Source: Pseudoalteromonas rubra
GTDB taxonomy: Bacteria > Pseudomonadota > Gammaproteobacteria > Enterobacterales > Alteromonadaceae
Direction: 5' to 3'
Assembly: GCF_005886805.2 (NCBI RefSeq)
Contig: NZ_CP045430.1
Location: 620,001-684,000, forward strand
Length of the DNA stretch: 64,000 nt
The first letter of the stretch is position 1. Every line of letters begins with the position of its first letter. The position numbers were made by a program, and so were the translations under genes. A model generated the notes under the pieces. It did not search any database. It was not told the origin of the DNA and saw nothing but the letters and a program-made list of their open reading frames with translations. Below are positions 1 through 9,143 of the stretch, piece after piece.

Positions 1-65
1 GCTCACTAATCGCCAAATTTTAATGGATATCGCCTTAACTTTGCACGCTGAAGTTTTTGTCCTTT

Positions 66-413
66 TTAGGCATAAAAATTTGCAAATATTGGAACAAGAA
101 AGACAACAACTAAAAATGGGTATTGCATCAGGAGATACCACCTACTTTTATCTAGTACTTTTATTAGATCTTTCGACTCTATAGATTTTCTATATTTCCC
201 CGTCATTAATAAAAAGTAAAATTTTATATCTTTCATCAACATGAACTTACTTTCAACTGAATTGGGAAAAACAACTAGCTTTTTTAGTTCATCCTTACAA
301 CCCAAAGCCAGAACGTCATCGAGTGAGCCAATGTACTTTGATGTAAAATACACCACGCACAACACGTTAATTAAAAAAACAGTTTCAAGCACTAAAAACC
401 CTCTTACAACCAC
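66..413 (-). CDS. small two-helix membrane protein, unknown
   Basis: This 115-aa protein has a strongly hydrophobic N-terminal segment (about residues 5-27) and a second one near the C-terminus (about 92-113). Between them lies a charged stretch of about 60 residues rich in Lys, Asp and Ser. The two-helix layout suggests an inner-membrane protein with a soluble loop. It sits downstream of the RHS1 locus but is separated from it by a terminator-like hairpin at 577-599, so it is probably its own transcription unit. Small membrane proteins next to RHS genes are sometimes immunity proteins, but nothing in the sequence proves that here. I recognise no family. Confidence 0.5.
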   Translation of the reverse strand: MVVRGFLVLETVFLINVLCVVYFTSKYIGSLDDVLALGCKDELKKLVVFPNSVESKFMLMKDIKFYFLLMTGKYRKSIESKDLIKVLDKSRWYLLMQYPFLVVVFLVPIFANFYA

Positions 414-703
414 AATTCGGACCAGAATTCAGAAACAGTAGAATGAATTACAAACCACACAAGTAATGCAAACTCCCCCACGCTCAAAGCCTAACCGGTA
501 TAACAATTAAATAGCAAAACATCCATCCTAAGCTGGTACACTTCCAAGTTGAACCTGCCCTGGTATCATTGCACATAAAAAGGGCGCTCACTGAGCGCCA
601 ACTTTGAATGGGTGTTTCGCAACTGTTAGTAGCAGTCCATGTAACTATGTAATTCCTTACCCTAATCAACAGTGTAGTAATTTAGGAAGGATATATTCAT
701 CAG
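414..703. other. intergenic stretch with one terminator, no supported gene
   Basis: About 290 bp between the small membrane gene and the exported protein gene. It holds the terminator at 577-599 and presumably the promoter of the small membrane gene. The one open frame inside it (484-669, minus) overlaps the terminator, is rich in Trp, Ser and Thr with no domain-like character, and is not credited. Confidence 0.5.
577..599 (-). terminator. rho-independent terminator after the RHS1 downstream gene
   Basis: GGCGCTCA (583-590) pairs with TGAGCGCC (592-599) around a single base. Read on the minus strand the hairpin is followed by CTTTTT. It lies about 100 bp beyond the stop of the gene at 704-1369 and would end the RHS1 transcript. 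Confidence 0.7.
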
Positions 704-1369
704 TTAACCCTCTTTAAGCTTTATTGGCGAGGGTGGCATCAGAGCCTCACGAACTCCTTCCGTTTCAAACTCTAATGCACAATAGGACTCCAACAACAAT
801 TCGGTGTTACTCAGCTTCAACTGTTGCTCATTTTCCAAATCAATATAAGCCAGGTAGTATTGATACACAGTACCATTTAAGATGTTTGTAGCACTGACAT
901 TTTTGATCCCAAGCAATTGAACCAATCCGTACTCATGTGTTAATTCGAAAAAAGTACACTTCGGTTGTGGCTGCGCTAGAACTTTTACAGAAACCGAGTC
1001 GCCATAAAACAAGCTGCTGAATAATGGGATAAAAATATCAAAATGAGTTGTACTAAGACCTAGTTTAACCCACACCTTTGTAACCTCTGCTACCAACCTG
1101 TCAGATAACGATAACTCCCCCTCGATAAACGTATTGGAGTTCAGTATGAGTGCGATAAGATCATCAGCACTCATATAGCTGTAGCCTCCAAATACTACAA
1201 TATGGAGATTATCCACCCCACCCAAATCACAACGGTCACCTTTCAAGTTGTTTACTGTACCCGGAATGACTTCCTTTATATAGGCATCCCTGCACCCAGA
1301 TAAAGTTACATTCTCTTGAGCGAATACTGACATAGACAGAACTAAAAAAAACCAAATTAAATGTTTCAC
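704..1369 (-). CDS. exported protein of unknown function downstream of RHS1
   Basis: This 221-aa protein starts with a clear Sec signal peptide (Lys at 2, hydrophobic 4-14, cleavage probably after the Ala of SVFA near residue 17). The mature part has four Cys residues, which could form disulphides in the periplasm. Its start codon lies 17 bp after the stop of RHS1, so the two genes are almost certainly co-transcribed and end together at the hairpin near 590. That position fits a periplasmic immunity or accessory protein for the RHS1 C-terminal domain. This is inference from context only, since no family is recognised. Confidence 0.7.
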   Translation of the reverse strand: MKHLIWFFLVLSMSVFAQENVTLSGCRDAYIKEVIPGTVNNLKGDRCDLGGVDNLHIVVFGGYSYMSADDLIALILNSNTFIEGELSLSDRLVAEVTKVWVKLGLSTTHFDIFIPLFSSLFYGDSVSVKVLAQPQPKCTFFELTHEYGLVQLLGIKNVSATNILNGTVYQYYLAYIDLENEQQLKLSNTELLLESYCALEFETEGVREALMPPSPIKLKEG

Positions 1370-1386
1370 TTATTACCTCTAACGCA

Positions 1387-4300
1387 CTATTTCAAAGCCG
1401 AATTTAGCCTGTATTCGAGTAAATCACCTACATTACTGGTAAGTGCCTGATTATAACTTTCCATAAACGCACCATTATTAGAGTCAATATCAACCGCCCC
1501 AATTACCCCCCAAAACATTTCAGCATAGCTTTGAACGGCCCCCCTGAAGTTCCCTTTTGCCAGGTCTAACCCTCCCTCATAGTAGCTTAACGTAATTTCA
1601 CCTGTTGATAACGCAAGGTTATTTAGCCCCCCAGAGCTTATACTCTGAGAAACCTTTTGGAGCCTGTAGTTAACTGTAGCTCTATCTAGCTTCATAATAG
1701 AATCTAGTTCTTTACCAGAAAAATCCCTTTCCGCTAACATCTCTTCCAACGTAGCGAGCCTCATACGAGCTTCATCGCGAGTTGAACCTTTCTTATTGAG
1801 CTCTTTTGCATTGCTTACTTCATCTTGCATAGCTGTGAGTGCCTGGTCGTCTTTCTCCGCAAACTTCCCACCATTTTCAGCATTAAACCACCACTGCATT
1901 GCTGAGGTCACCGCACCATTTGCAAACTTCCCGCCGGTCACTTCAGACACAGTTCCTCCAACAAGGCCTGCAATTACGGTTCTGCGCACGGCATCAGCTG
2001 TAGTACCCGTTTGGGGGTTCATAAATCCTTTCATGGAAGCCGTTACCATGGAGCTGACAAAACCATGGCCAAACTCCCCACCCTGCAGTACAGAGGCAAT
2101 GCCACCAACTGCTGCGTGCGATGCCACATTCGCGACGGCATACCATCCATCAAAGGGTAGATGACTGCCAATCACTGACGATGCAGCGATTGTCAGATTT
2201 GAAATCACAAACCCTCGTAATGCAGCACCAAAGCTCCCTGTAACTGCGTAGGTTTTCAATGCCTGATAGATACCTACAGACCAGGGGGCTACGAAAGTAA
2301 GTCCGATACTGACGGCAGCATCGAGAATAGGTACTTTAGCTATAGCCTTCAATATTGACGAAATACCAGTAACTTCCATCAATTTTTTCAGGAAGTAGCC
2401 ACTTGGATCGTTATACGTCAATGGGTTATTGAGCACGTAACTATATCGGTTATGGCTTTGTGTTACGCCCGGAAATTGAACGAATGGGTCTGCTTGTAAA
2501 AAACGACCAATATTCGCGTCATAGATCCGCCCATTCATATGCACAATTTCAAGATCATCTATTTGCTCATGACCGGTAAATCCACGCATCTGAGATAACG
2601 GCATCAAGCTAAGAGATAATCCCGATGACGCATACACCTGCTGCTGCTTACCCCATGGGTCATACAAATACTGTGCAATCGCATTACCAGAGCCATTGGT
2701 CACCATTACCGTTGAGCCAAGCATATCCGTGTGTGCAACTTCGGTTTTCAGGCCTTGCCCTTCGATTTCGCTAATCACTACACCGGCAACATACCAACGG
2801 TGTTCAATCTGGTCAGGGAGTGCTTTTCCGTAACCGTCCTTACCGCCAGCGCGTTTTGTCAGCTCATAAATTTTACCGATGTAGTAAGTTTCTTTAGTCT
2901 GAATGTTGCCATTTATGCTTCGTACATCTTTACGATAGTATCGCGTTTGCTTCTCATCGTATTTAAACTCAGTATAAGTAGAGCTGTTTTTCAGTATTTT
3001 ATACGGCTTATCAAAATGCGTATAAAAGAACTTACGCTGGCCATCATTTACGATGTTTCCATGTTCATCATATTGCATTGAGTAACTGCGCTTACCAGCT
3101 TTTCCGCTGATACTGCTTAACTGATAAGGATTACTCTTATTGTTGTAGTGGTATGTACCCACATTTGAATGCGATTTCAGGTTACCAAAACCATCGTAGC
3201 TATAGCTTTCGTTCGCAAGTCTCAGAGGCGTAGCATAATTACTGCTTGAATGCGTAACCGTACGACTCTCAAGTCGTTGTAACCCATTATCTTCATACTC
3301 GAATGTCTCCGCATATTTAAACCAGTCACTGCCATAACCTGGTTCATAATACGTGCTTTCACGCGAGCGCGTTGTTCCCCGAGCATCGTGCTTGTAGGTC
3401 ACATTGTATAGCGTTTGTCTGCCATTACTGATAGTAATAGAATCGATGAAGCCACTGTCACTTTCAAAAGCCTGTGCTCTTGTAACGCCACCAGCCAACA
3501 ACTGCTCTGTAACACGACCTTGCGCATCAACTTCTTTAATTTCACTCAGTAACGTATTGGTTTGTGCATTAATTGTCTTATAGGCATACCCATGACGATA
3601 AAGTGTTTTTACAAACAACCCATTAGGCAATGCCCGATCAGTTAGCTGACCAACACTGTTGTAACCATTTACGATTGCAAATTCACCACCTTCATTGCTT
3701 GTAACCTGTTTGCTCGGCCTGCCAAACCCATCGAAGTAGTAGAATTTACTAAGTGACGGTGTCGCTCTGCTGGCTAACAGGTCACAGCTCCAAATTGGAG
3801 GACGTGCATTCGGCCTGCTTGGCTTCGGCTTACCCACTCGATACTGATGCGTAGCAATGAGTTTCCCTAAGTTTCTTGCACTACTGCTTTCACCATATAC
3901 GTAACACTGAATTAACTGCTTTGAAATCTGCTTTTCAACTTGCACCGTTCTTTGAATCCGCCCCCACCTATCATAGTGGTGTTCAAGCTTTTCATAAACG
4001 TCACCTGCACTACTGCGGCTTGTAATGACGGACTTTATTTCACCAAAAGTGCTGTAAAAAGTTTTCCATTCACCTCTGGACGGATCTTTGACTTTAAGCT
4101 TACGCCCATAGTTGTCGTATTCTGTATGTATCTCTGAGGATTTAAAGGTACTGGTGTTGACGTCATAAATCTCATTTCGGGCAGTCACCTGATTACCAAA
4201 TGCATCATATTCGAAGACAACTTTACTAACCTTTTTGTAATCGGCACCGAAGACATAAGGCTCAGTTTTAAATACAGTGCGGCCCAAAATATCCACACGC

Positions 4301-7300
4301 TCTCTTCGGTAGTAACCTCTGACAGCCACACCATCATTGGCGCTCGAATTATCAGATGTTACCGTGTCATTACCGTAGTAATTGATACTAGTTGATTTGC
4401 CACCGGGCTTTGTGGACGTGGTCAGACGATTGTATTTGTCATAGCGGTACTGGAAACTTTCTGGTCGCTCTCCAGGGCGATACGGCAAAGTTTTACTCTG
4501 CGGATTGTTATGTTTGTCATATGTAATGTCTTCATATGACTGAGTCCCATCTAACAGATACTTAATACTTCTGGATTGTCTGCCAAACTTGTCATAGACC
4601 GTGTAAACCGGTGAGCTGCCTGGCTCAACAGACTGAGTAAAGTAATACCCATTGACACCAGCACACAATTTATTGCTTCCACACAATTGGGTCGATTGTC
4701 TCGATTCATTGCCATCGGCATGGATCGTTTTGACCGGATCCCCCCATGCATCAAAGAAACTGGTACTCGTTAACCCATTTGGATCTGTGACTGAACTAGA
4801 ATGAATGATCCCCTTGGCTGATCTCGTTCCATTGTACAGGTATGATGTCTTGTGACCTTGTATATTGGTATTTTGAATAACCAATTCACCAGTGCTATCG
4901 TACTGTTTTGTACTGGTTCGGCTTCCATGGTATCCGGAAACAGTGGTTTTATTAACATTGCCAAACGCATCATATTCATAACTTTTAGTATGAGTGTTAT
5001 ATCTGTCACAATATCCAGTTGCCGGACGCGTCACCGACTCAGAGGCACATTCCCCTGCGACAGTCTCGCTTTTTAGCATCAAGTTTGGATAGTATTCAAA
5101 TTCAGTCTGACGTGTGGCCTTTCTGTACCCATTTTTCATTTCTTGCGTAACAGTGGCTTTTTTAAGTCGACCAAACCTCAGCCCATCATTCTCCGTATGA
5201 TAAGTATTGATGTTGGTTGTCGTATGATCAGCAAAGATCAAAGCTGTGTTATCTGCCGCAAATGTCTTCACAACTGTTTTTGTCAGATTCCCCCACTTTT
5301 CGGACATTCCCTCATCATAACTATTCACCGTTAGAACTCGTTTTATCTCTCGGCGCTCATTATCAGTGCCTATCTGCCAGCCCCTTTCAGATGCCTGTCT
5401 CAAATAAACGAACGTCTCGCCCAGGTGGCTTTTAGAAGTAGACCAGGTTGATTTAGCCTCGGCAATCAACAGATCATCAGATGTATAAGTCACCGTCCTC
5501 GCGGGCCTTCCGGTATACGGCCAGTTCTGGTGATAGTAGGTAGAGGTTTTTACACCGCTATGCTTATCAGTCGTTGAGATTTGATGAAACCCTTGCGTGC
5601 CCCTTCCTCTCTTATTAATAACCAGACCGGCATATTCATAGCGCACGCCAACACGCTCATTAAAGCCAGCCAGCGTGTTCGAATCGCTATTAACTTCATT
5701 GACAACCCAAACTCCATGTTTAGGTGAGAAGAAGGAAGCATTGACTTTGCCCAGTGTATTAAGTGCCGGGATATAGGTGTATACCGAGCGGTCTTTGATA
5801 TTTTTATAATCAATACTGGTCTTTACACCAAAGCCATTAGTAATAGATACAAGACGGTGTTCAGCCCCTTGCGCCGATTTTGTATCATTTAATATCTGAT
5901 TCCAGGTTGCATCTGCCATTGGAGTCGAGTTACTGCGCAACATATCTGGCAGCCCATCGCCGTTTACATCGGCGAGCTTCAGGGTATAGTTAGTTGTGGG
6001 CAGCGCAGAACCAACTTTATGGTACTCATAGACAGCAGATGCTGCACCGATGCTTTTACCAAGCCAATATACGGTTTGCAGTCCATCCCCATATTTCGCT
6101 GGCACCCAGTACTCTCCTGGCGGACACTGTTGTCGCGTCTCTAGCTGAGGCTCTCCAGAAACAGGCCTTTCACGTGGATCTCCATTCTCATTACGACACT
6201 CGCCATGCCTGACAATGGTGCGGATAGGCTGCAAAGCTACAATATCAGAAAGCTGATCATTGTTAATATCTGCAAAGTGCACATTACCTTTGTATGCATC
6301 AGATCCCAGTTTTTCATCAATGTTCGGCAAGCGCCTTTCAGGGAGAAATGGCGAGGTGGTAGAGCCCGTTGATACTCTGGAGTACCAAATGCCTTTCTTT
6401 GTATATACAAGATCAGCATAACCATCCTGGTTAAGCGCAGCAAAACGCAAATCTGTATCACTTTCTAAATCTATTGGGTGCGCGTCATAGTTTGCTGTCT
6501 GCTTACTTATCAGTACTTTATATGTAAAAACATCTGCTGTGTTAGAGCAACGTGCATAGCTGCTGCTGGGGCGGTACGCACTTTTTAGCTTAACAACGAA
6601 GTCAGAAATACCGTCGCCGTTAAGATCTCCGGTTTTTGTGAACTTGGTCTCAATTTGTCGACTAATTGAACAACCGGTTCTGGCCGGCCCAAAGTCCCTA
6701 TCAGTAAACGTATAAAAATACTTTATATTGCTATCGTACTTGCGTCCTAATGTGTCCTTTGAAGCAATATTTGCTCGGTAGCCAAGTGATTTACCCGTTG
6801 CATGCAACCAGTCAACTAAACCATCTCCATTGACGTCTGCCAACATGGCAGGCTGAGCGCCATAACTAATACCTAGGTTCTGGGCGTTACTAAAAGACCT
6901 TTCCTCGACATAATCTACCACACGGCAGAATAAGTCATCTTCGTTTTTAAGAAACTCATCTTCACATATGTATTTCGAACGGTTGACGGTACCTGGCTGA
7001 AAAGCCCTTGCATACCAGATACTATTTTCAGCATAGATAATATCCGTATAACCGTCACCATTGACGTCTGCCAGTTGGAAGGCAGACGCTGATTTAAGGT
7101 TTCTAGTGACCGTGTCAGTAATCCCTTCTGTAATCGCAACCGTTAGCTGTTTACCTGTTTTATCTGTAAAGACTTTATCCGCCTTACCGTCACCATTAAA
7201 GTCGCCAAATAACGTCGTCGTTCTGAGGCCCGACTCCTGAAAGCCACTAAACGTAAACTTTGTCTCGTCTAACGATTTATTGTATTCAAATTGAGTTGCT

Positions 7301-8691
7301 GGCTTACATGATCCACCACTGGAGATACACTCCTGAATACTATCAATATAGTCATGCTTACTACCGTCACTATTGATGGCGTAGTGACGATAAGCTTCGC
7401 CACTCTTAGTCACTGTAATACTTGTTATACGCCTGGTCGAATGGGTTTTTCCTCCTAACAGGTAGCCAGAATGCCTTGTATTTCGCATAGCGTAATTGAA
7501 CGCAACGCTTACTTGGCCATAAAGGATCGAAGTGAGCCTGTGCGTACCTAAGTGCTCACTCTTGTCATACTGAAATTGAATTGTGTTGTTATAAACATCT
7601 TCGACCTTAGACAGAGCCCAGGTATGTGTTGTTTTTCGGTTATCTGAGGGCGTTGCAGGCTTTACATTAGAATCTGAACTTAAGCCATAATATTTAACAT
7701 CCCCGTCTTTTGTTTCAACTATAAAACTGCTTGGACCGGTGTTTATGCTGTCTTTGCCCACAGCGGTAATTTTAGAAAAGCTCGCGAGCTCTGTTCGGTA
7801 AGTGCTATTTGCAGCACCATAAGTACCACTAACCAGTAAAAGCCTCTGCCCATCCAAACAATAGCCATCATTTCTAGACAAACGAACTGCTGACTGTTCA
7901 CCATCTGTTGCAATGTTTTTGGAGCACCGGGTAATGCTGGACCCTGCGGAAACATACCACCCATAGCCTGCATTTCCCGGACCACTGCCAGAGCTATAGG
8001 AAATTGCAACAGAAGGTTTTATGCCTCCCGGACCAGTTGGCAAAGAAACGGGGATTGTATAAGTAGACTGACCTGACTCATCGACTCTGAAGTGGCCAGT
8101 AGTCAATGCCACCTTTGTCGCTGGTGTCGCAACTTGCTTATTGGTGTAAACATAACCACCATCAGCACTGCCAAGAAAAACCTCGTCATGAAAACTGACA
8201 TCAATGATTCCATCGCCGTTAACATCCTTTAATGTGTAAGCCCCCAGATTAATATTTGTGGGGATTTCTACTCCATTCACATAGCCGCTTTGCTTATTTA
8301 GAGATAGTAAAGTAGCCGGATAATAGGATGTTGCATCGGTATAGAGGATGAGTCCTTCTTCACCATTTGCACCAAGATTGACACTTTTTAAACGTGATAA
8401 AAGTGAACTGTCTTTGATAAGACTCGGTTTTAGAGCTTCCCATTCATGCCCATTGAGAAACGATTGGACCCACTGACCATTGATATACTGTATTTTTATC
8501 AGACCATTACTGGGGTAAATCAAAAGAGGGATCGACACTTGATCGACAGCAATCAACACAAATTGCTTTGGGCTTTCGACGTAAATTGCGCCGCTCTTAT
8601 CTTTATACGTAAAATAGCTCTTATCAACAGTTGCTTTGACAAAACAACTGAATGTTAAAAGCATCAATACTAGAAGGTATTTAAATTTCAT
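1387..8691 (-). CDS. Sec-exported SpvB/FG-GAP/RHS-repeat giant protein (RHS1)
   Basis: About 2,434 aa from the chosen start at 8691, which places a typical signal peptide first (MKFKYLLVLMLL, cleavage near FVKA) and has AAAGCGAG just upstream. Upstream in-frame starts at 8703 and 8757 are possible. Domains in order: an FG-GAP/VCBS-like motif (DVNGDGIID, about residue 155); an SpvB/TcdB-type N-terminal module (IPVSLPTGPGG, about 215); a run of FG-GAP calcium-type motifs (NGDG or similar, about 490-915); long YD/RHS repeats (about 1130-2000); and the conserved RHS core ending (GRFLQADP, DPSGY, about 2065-2100). The last 330 aa hold Gly/Ala-rich hydrophobic stretches, a FANGAVTSAMQWWFN hinge, and a unique tip of about 170 aa with no recognised toxin fold. 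The layout resembles TcB/TcC proteins fused in one chain and exported by Sec. It probably acts in competition or surface interaction; the tip activity is unknown. Confidence 0.9.
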   Translation of the reverse strand: MKFKYLLVLMLLTFSCFVKATVDKSYFTYKDKSGAIYVESPKQFVLIAVDQVSIPLLIYPSNGLIKIQYINGQWVQSFLNGHEWEALKPSLIKDSSLLSRLKSVNLGANGEEGLILYTDATSYYPATLLSLNKQSGYVNGVEIPTNINLGAYTLKDVNGDGIIDVSFHDEVFLGSADGGYVYTNKQVATPATKVALTTGHFRVDESGQSTYTIPVSLPTGPGGIKPSVAISYSSGSGPGNAGYGWYVSAGSSITRCSKNIATDGEQSAVRLSRNDGYCLDGQRLLLVSGTYGAANSTYRTELASFSKITAVGKDSINTGPSSFIVETKDGDVKYYGLSSDSNVKPATPSDNRKTTHTWALSKVEDVYNNTIQFQYDKSEHLGTHRLTSILYGQVSVAFNYAMRNTRHSGYLLGGKTHSTRRITSITVTKSGEAYRHYAINSDGSKHDYIDSIQECISSGGSCKPATQFEYNKSLDETKFTFSGFQESGLRTTTLFGDFNGDGKADKVFTDKTGKQLTVAITEGITDTVTRNLKSASAFQLADVNGDGYTDIIYAENSIWYARAFQPGTVNRSKYICEDEFLKNEDDLFCRVVDYVEERSFSNAQNLGISYGAQPAMLADVNGDGLVDWLHATGKSLGYRANIASKDTLGRKYDSNIKYFYTFTDRDFGPARTGCSISRQIETKFTKTGDLNGDGISDFVVKLKSAYRPSSSYARCSNTADVFTYKVLISKQTANYDAHPIDLESDTDLRFAALNQDGYADLVYTKKGIWYSRVSTGSTTSPFLPERRLPNIDEKLGSDAYKGNVHFADINNDQLSDIVALQPIRTIVRHGECRNENGDPRERPVSGEPQLETRQQCPPGEYWVPAKYGDGLQTVYWLGKSIGAASAVYEYHKVGSALPTTNYTLKLADVNGDGLPDMLRSNSTPMADATWNQILNDTKSAQGAEHRLVSITNGFGVKTSIDYKNIKDRSVYTYIPALNTLGKVNASFFSPKHGVWVVNEVNSDSNTLAGFNERVGVRYEYAGLVINKRGRGTQGFHQISTTDKHSGVKTSTYYHQNWPYTGRPARTVTYTSDDLLIAEAKSTWSTSKSHLGETFVYLRQASERGWQIGTDNERREIKRVLTVNSYDEGMSEKWGNLTKTVVKTFAADNTALIFADHTTTNINTYHTENDGLRFGRLKKATVTQEMKNGYRKATRQTEFEYYPNLMLKSETVAGECASESVTRPATGYCDRYNTHTKSYEYDAFGNVNKTTVSGYHGSRTSTKQYDSTGELVIQNTNIQGHKTSYLYNGTRSAKGIIHSSSVTDPNGLTSTSFFDAWGDPVKTIHADGNESRQSTQLCGSNKLCAGVNGYYFTQSVEPGSSPVYTVYDKFGRQSRSIKYLLDGTQSYEDITYDKHNNPQSKTLPYRPGERPESFQYRYDKYNRLTTSTKPGGKSTSINYYGNDTVTSDNSSANDGVAVRGYYRRERVDILGRTVFKTEPYVFGADYKKVSKVVFEYDAFGNQVTARNEIYDVNTSTFKSSEIHTEYDNYGRKLKVKDPSRGEWKTFYSTFGEIKSVITSRSSAGDVYEKLEHHYDRWGRIQRTVQVEKQISKQLIQCYVYGESSSARNLGKLIATHQYRVGKPKPSRPNARPPIWSCDLLASRATPSLSKFYYFDGFGRPSKQVTSNEGGEFAIVNGYNSVGQLTDRALPNGLFVKTLYRHGYAYKTINAQTNTLLSEIKEVDAQGRVTEQLLAGGVTRAQAFESDSGFIDSITISNGRQTLYNVTYKHDARGTTRSRESTYYEPGYGSDWFKYAETFEYEDNGLQRLESRTVTHSSSNYATPLRLANESYSYDGFGNLKSHSNVGTYHYNNKSNPYQLSSISGKAGKRSYSMQYDEHGNIVNDGQRKFFYTHFDKPYKILKNSSTYTEFKYDEKQTRYYRKDVRSINGNIQTKETYYIGKIYELTKRAGGKDGYGKALPDQIEHRWYVAGVVISEIEGQGLKTEVAHTDMLGSTVMVTNGSGNAIAQYLYDPWGKQQQVYASSGLSLSLMPLSQMRGFTGHEQIDDLEIVHMNGRIYDANIGRFLQADPFVQFPGVTQSHNRYSYVLNNPLTYNDPSGYFLKKLMEVTGISSILKAIAKVPILDAAVSIGLTFVAPWSVGIYQALKTYAVTGSFGAALRGFVISNLTIAASSVIGSHLPFDGWYAVANVASHAAVGGIASVLQGGEFGHGFVSSMVTASMKGFMNPQTGTTADAVRRTVIAGLVGGTVSEVTGGKFANGAVTSAMQWWFNAENGGKFAEKDDQALTAMQDEVSNAKELNKKGSTRDEARMRLATLEEMLAERDFSGKELDSIMKLDRATVNYRLQKVSQSISSGGLNNLALSTGEITLSYYEGGLDLAKGNFRGAVQSYAEMFWGVIGAVDIDSNNGAFMESYNQALTSNVGDLLEYRLNSALK

Positions 8692-9083
8692 ACTCGCTTT
8701 CATGGTCCGGACAATAGAGCACCAGTGAGTTGCCTCAATGGATGATTGGTTGAACAAAAAGCGGGCAATTTACTTATGAAGTCATGGTTATGCAAGCTGC
8801 ATTTTCACTTCAAAAAAACTGACCTGAAGAATTTATTATTCAAGCCTCTGTTTGAACTGAAAATTATATATCCATCTCGTTTTACATTCGTTTACGTTAA
8901 CGATGAGCTGATACTGTCTCAGCAACTCAATCTGCGTGGCAAGTGCAATTACAATCAAATATGGACGGTAATTAGTGGCTTGAACGATGCCGATCGCCCT
9001 ACGTCAGTACCTGTTTATATCAATAGCTTTTGGAGTAACTCGAGGGCGCTTATTCATTCTCGTAAACCTCAATGGCACCGGTA
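8692..9083. other. RHS1 upstream region
   Basis: About 390 bp between RHS1 and the amylase terminator. It must carry the RHS1 promoter, but no convincing -35/-10 pair stands out. A plus-strand open frame (8746-9084) covers most of it and overlaps the RHS1 5' end. It has no recognisable motif and no good ribosome site and is treated as spurious. Confidence 0.4.
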
Positions 9084-9118
9084 AAAATGCGGCGGTCACC
9101 AGGGAGTATGACCGCCGC
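9084..9118 (-). terminator. rho-independent terminator of the amylase gene
   Basis: Perfect 10-bp stem GCGGCGGTCA (9089-9098) with TGACCGCCGC (9109-9118) and a 10-nt loop. On the minus strand it is followed by ATTTTTAC, about 25 bp beyond the amylase stop codon. Confidence 0.85.
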
Positions 9119-9143
9119 CAGACGTAACTTAGTGGTTTAGAGA

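Noticed and set aside
484..669. 61-codon minus frame near the left end
   Set aside because: It covers the terminator at 577-599 and has no protein-like composition.
1387..8691. T6SS-type RHS effector
   Set aside because: The N-terminus is a Sec signal peptide followed by SpvB/FG-GAP modules; no PAAR domain is present and no T6SS genes are nearby.
8746..9084. 112-codon plus-strand frame between RHS1 and the amylase
   Set aside because: It overlaps the RHS1 5' end and probable promoter, has no ribosome site or domain-like features, and runs up to the amylase terminator.
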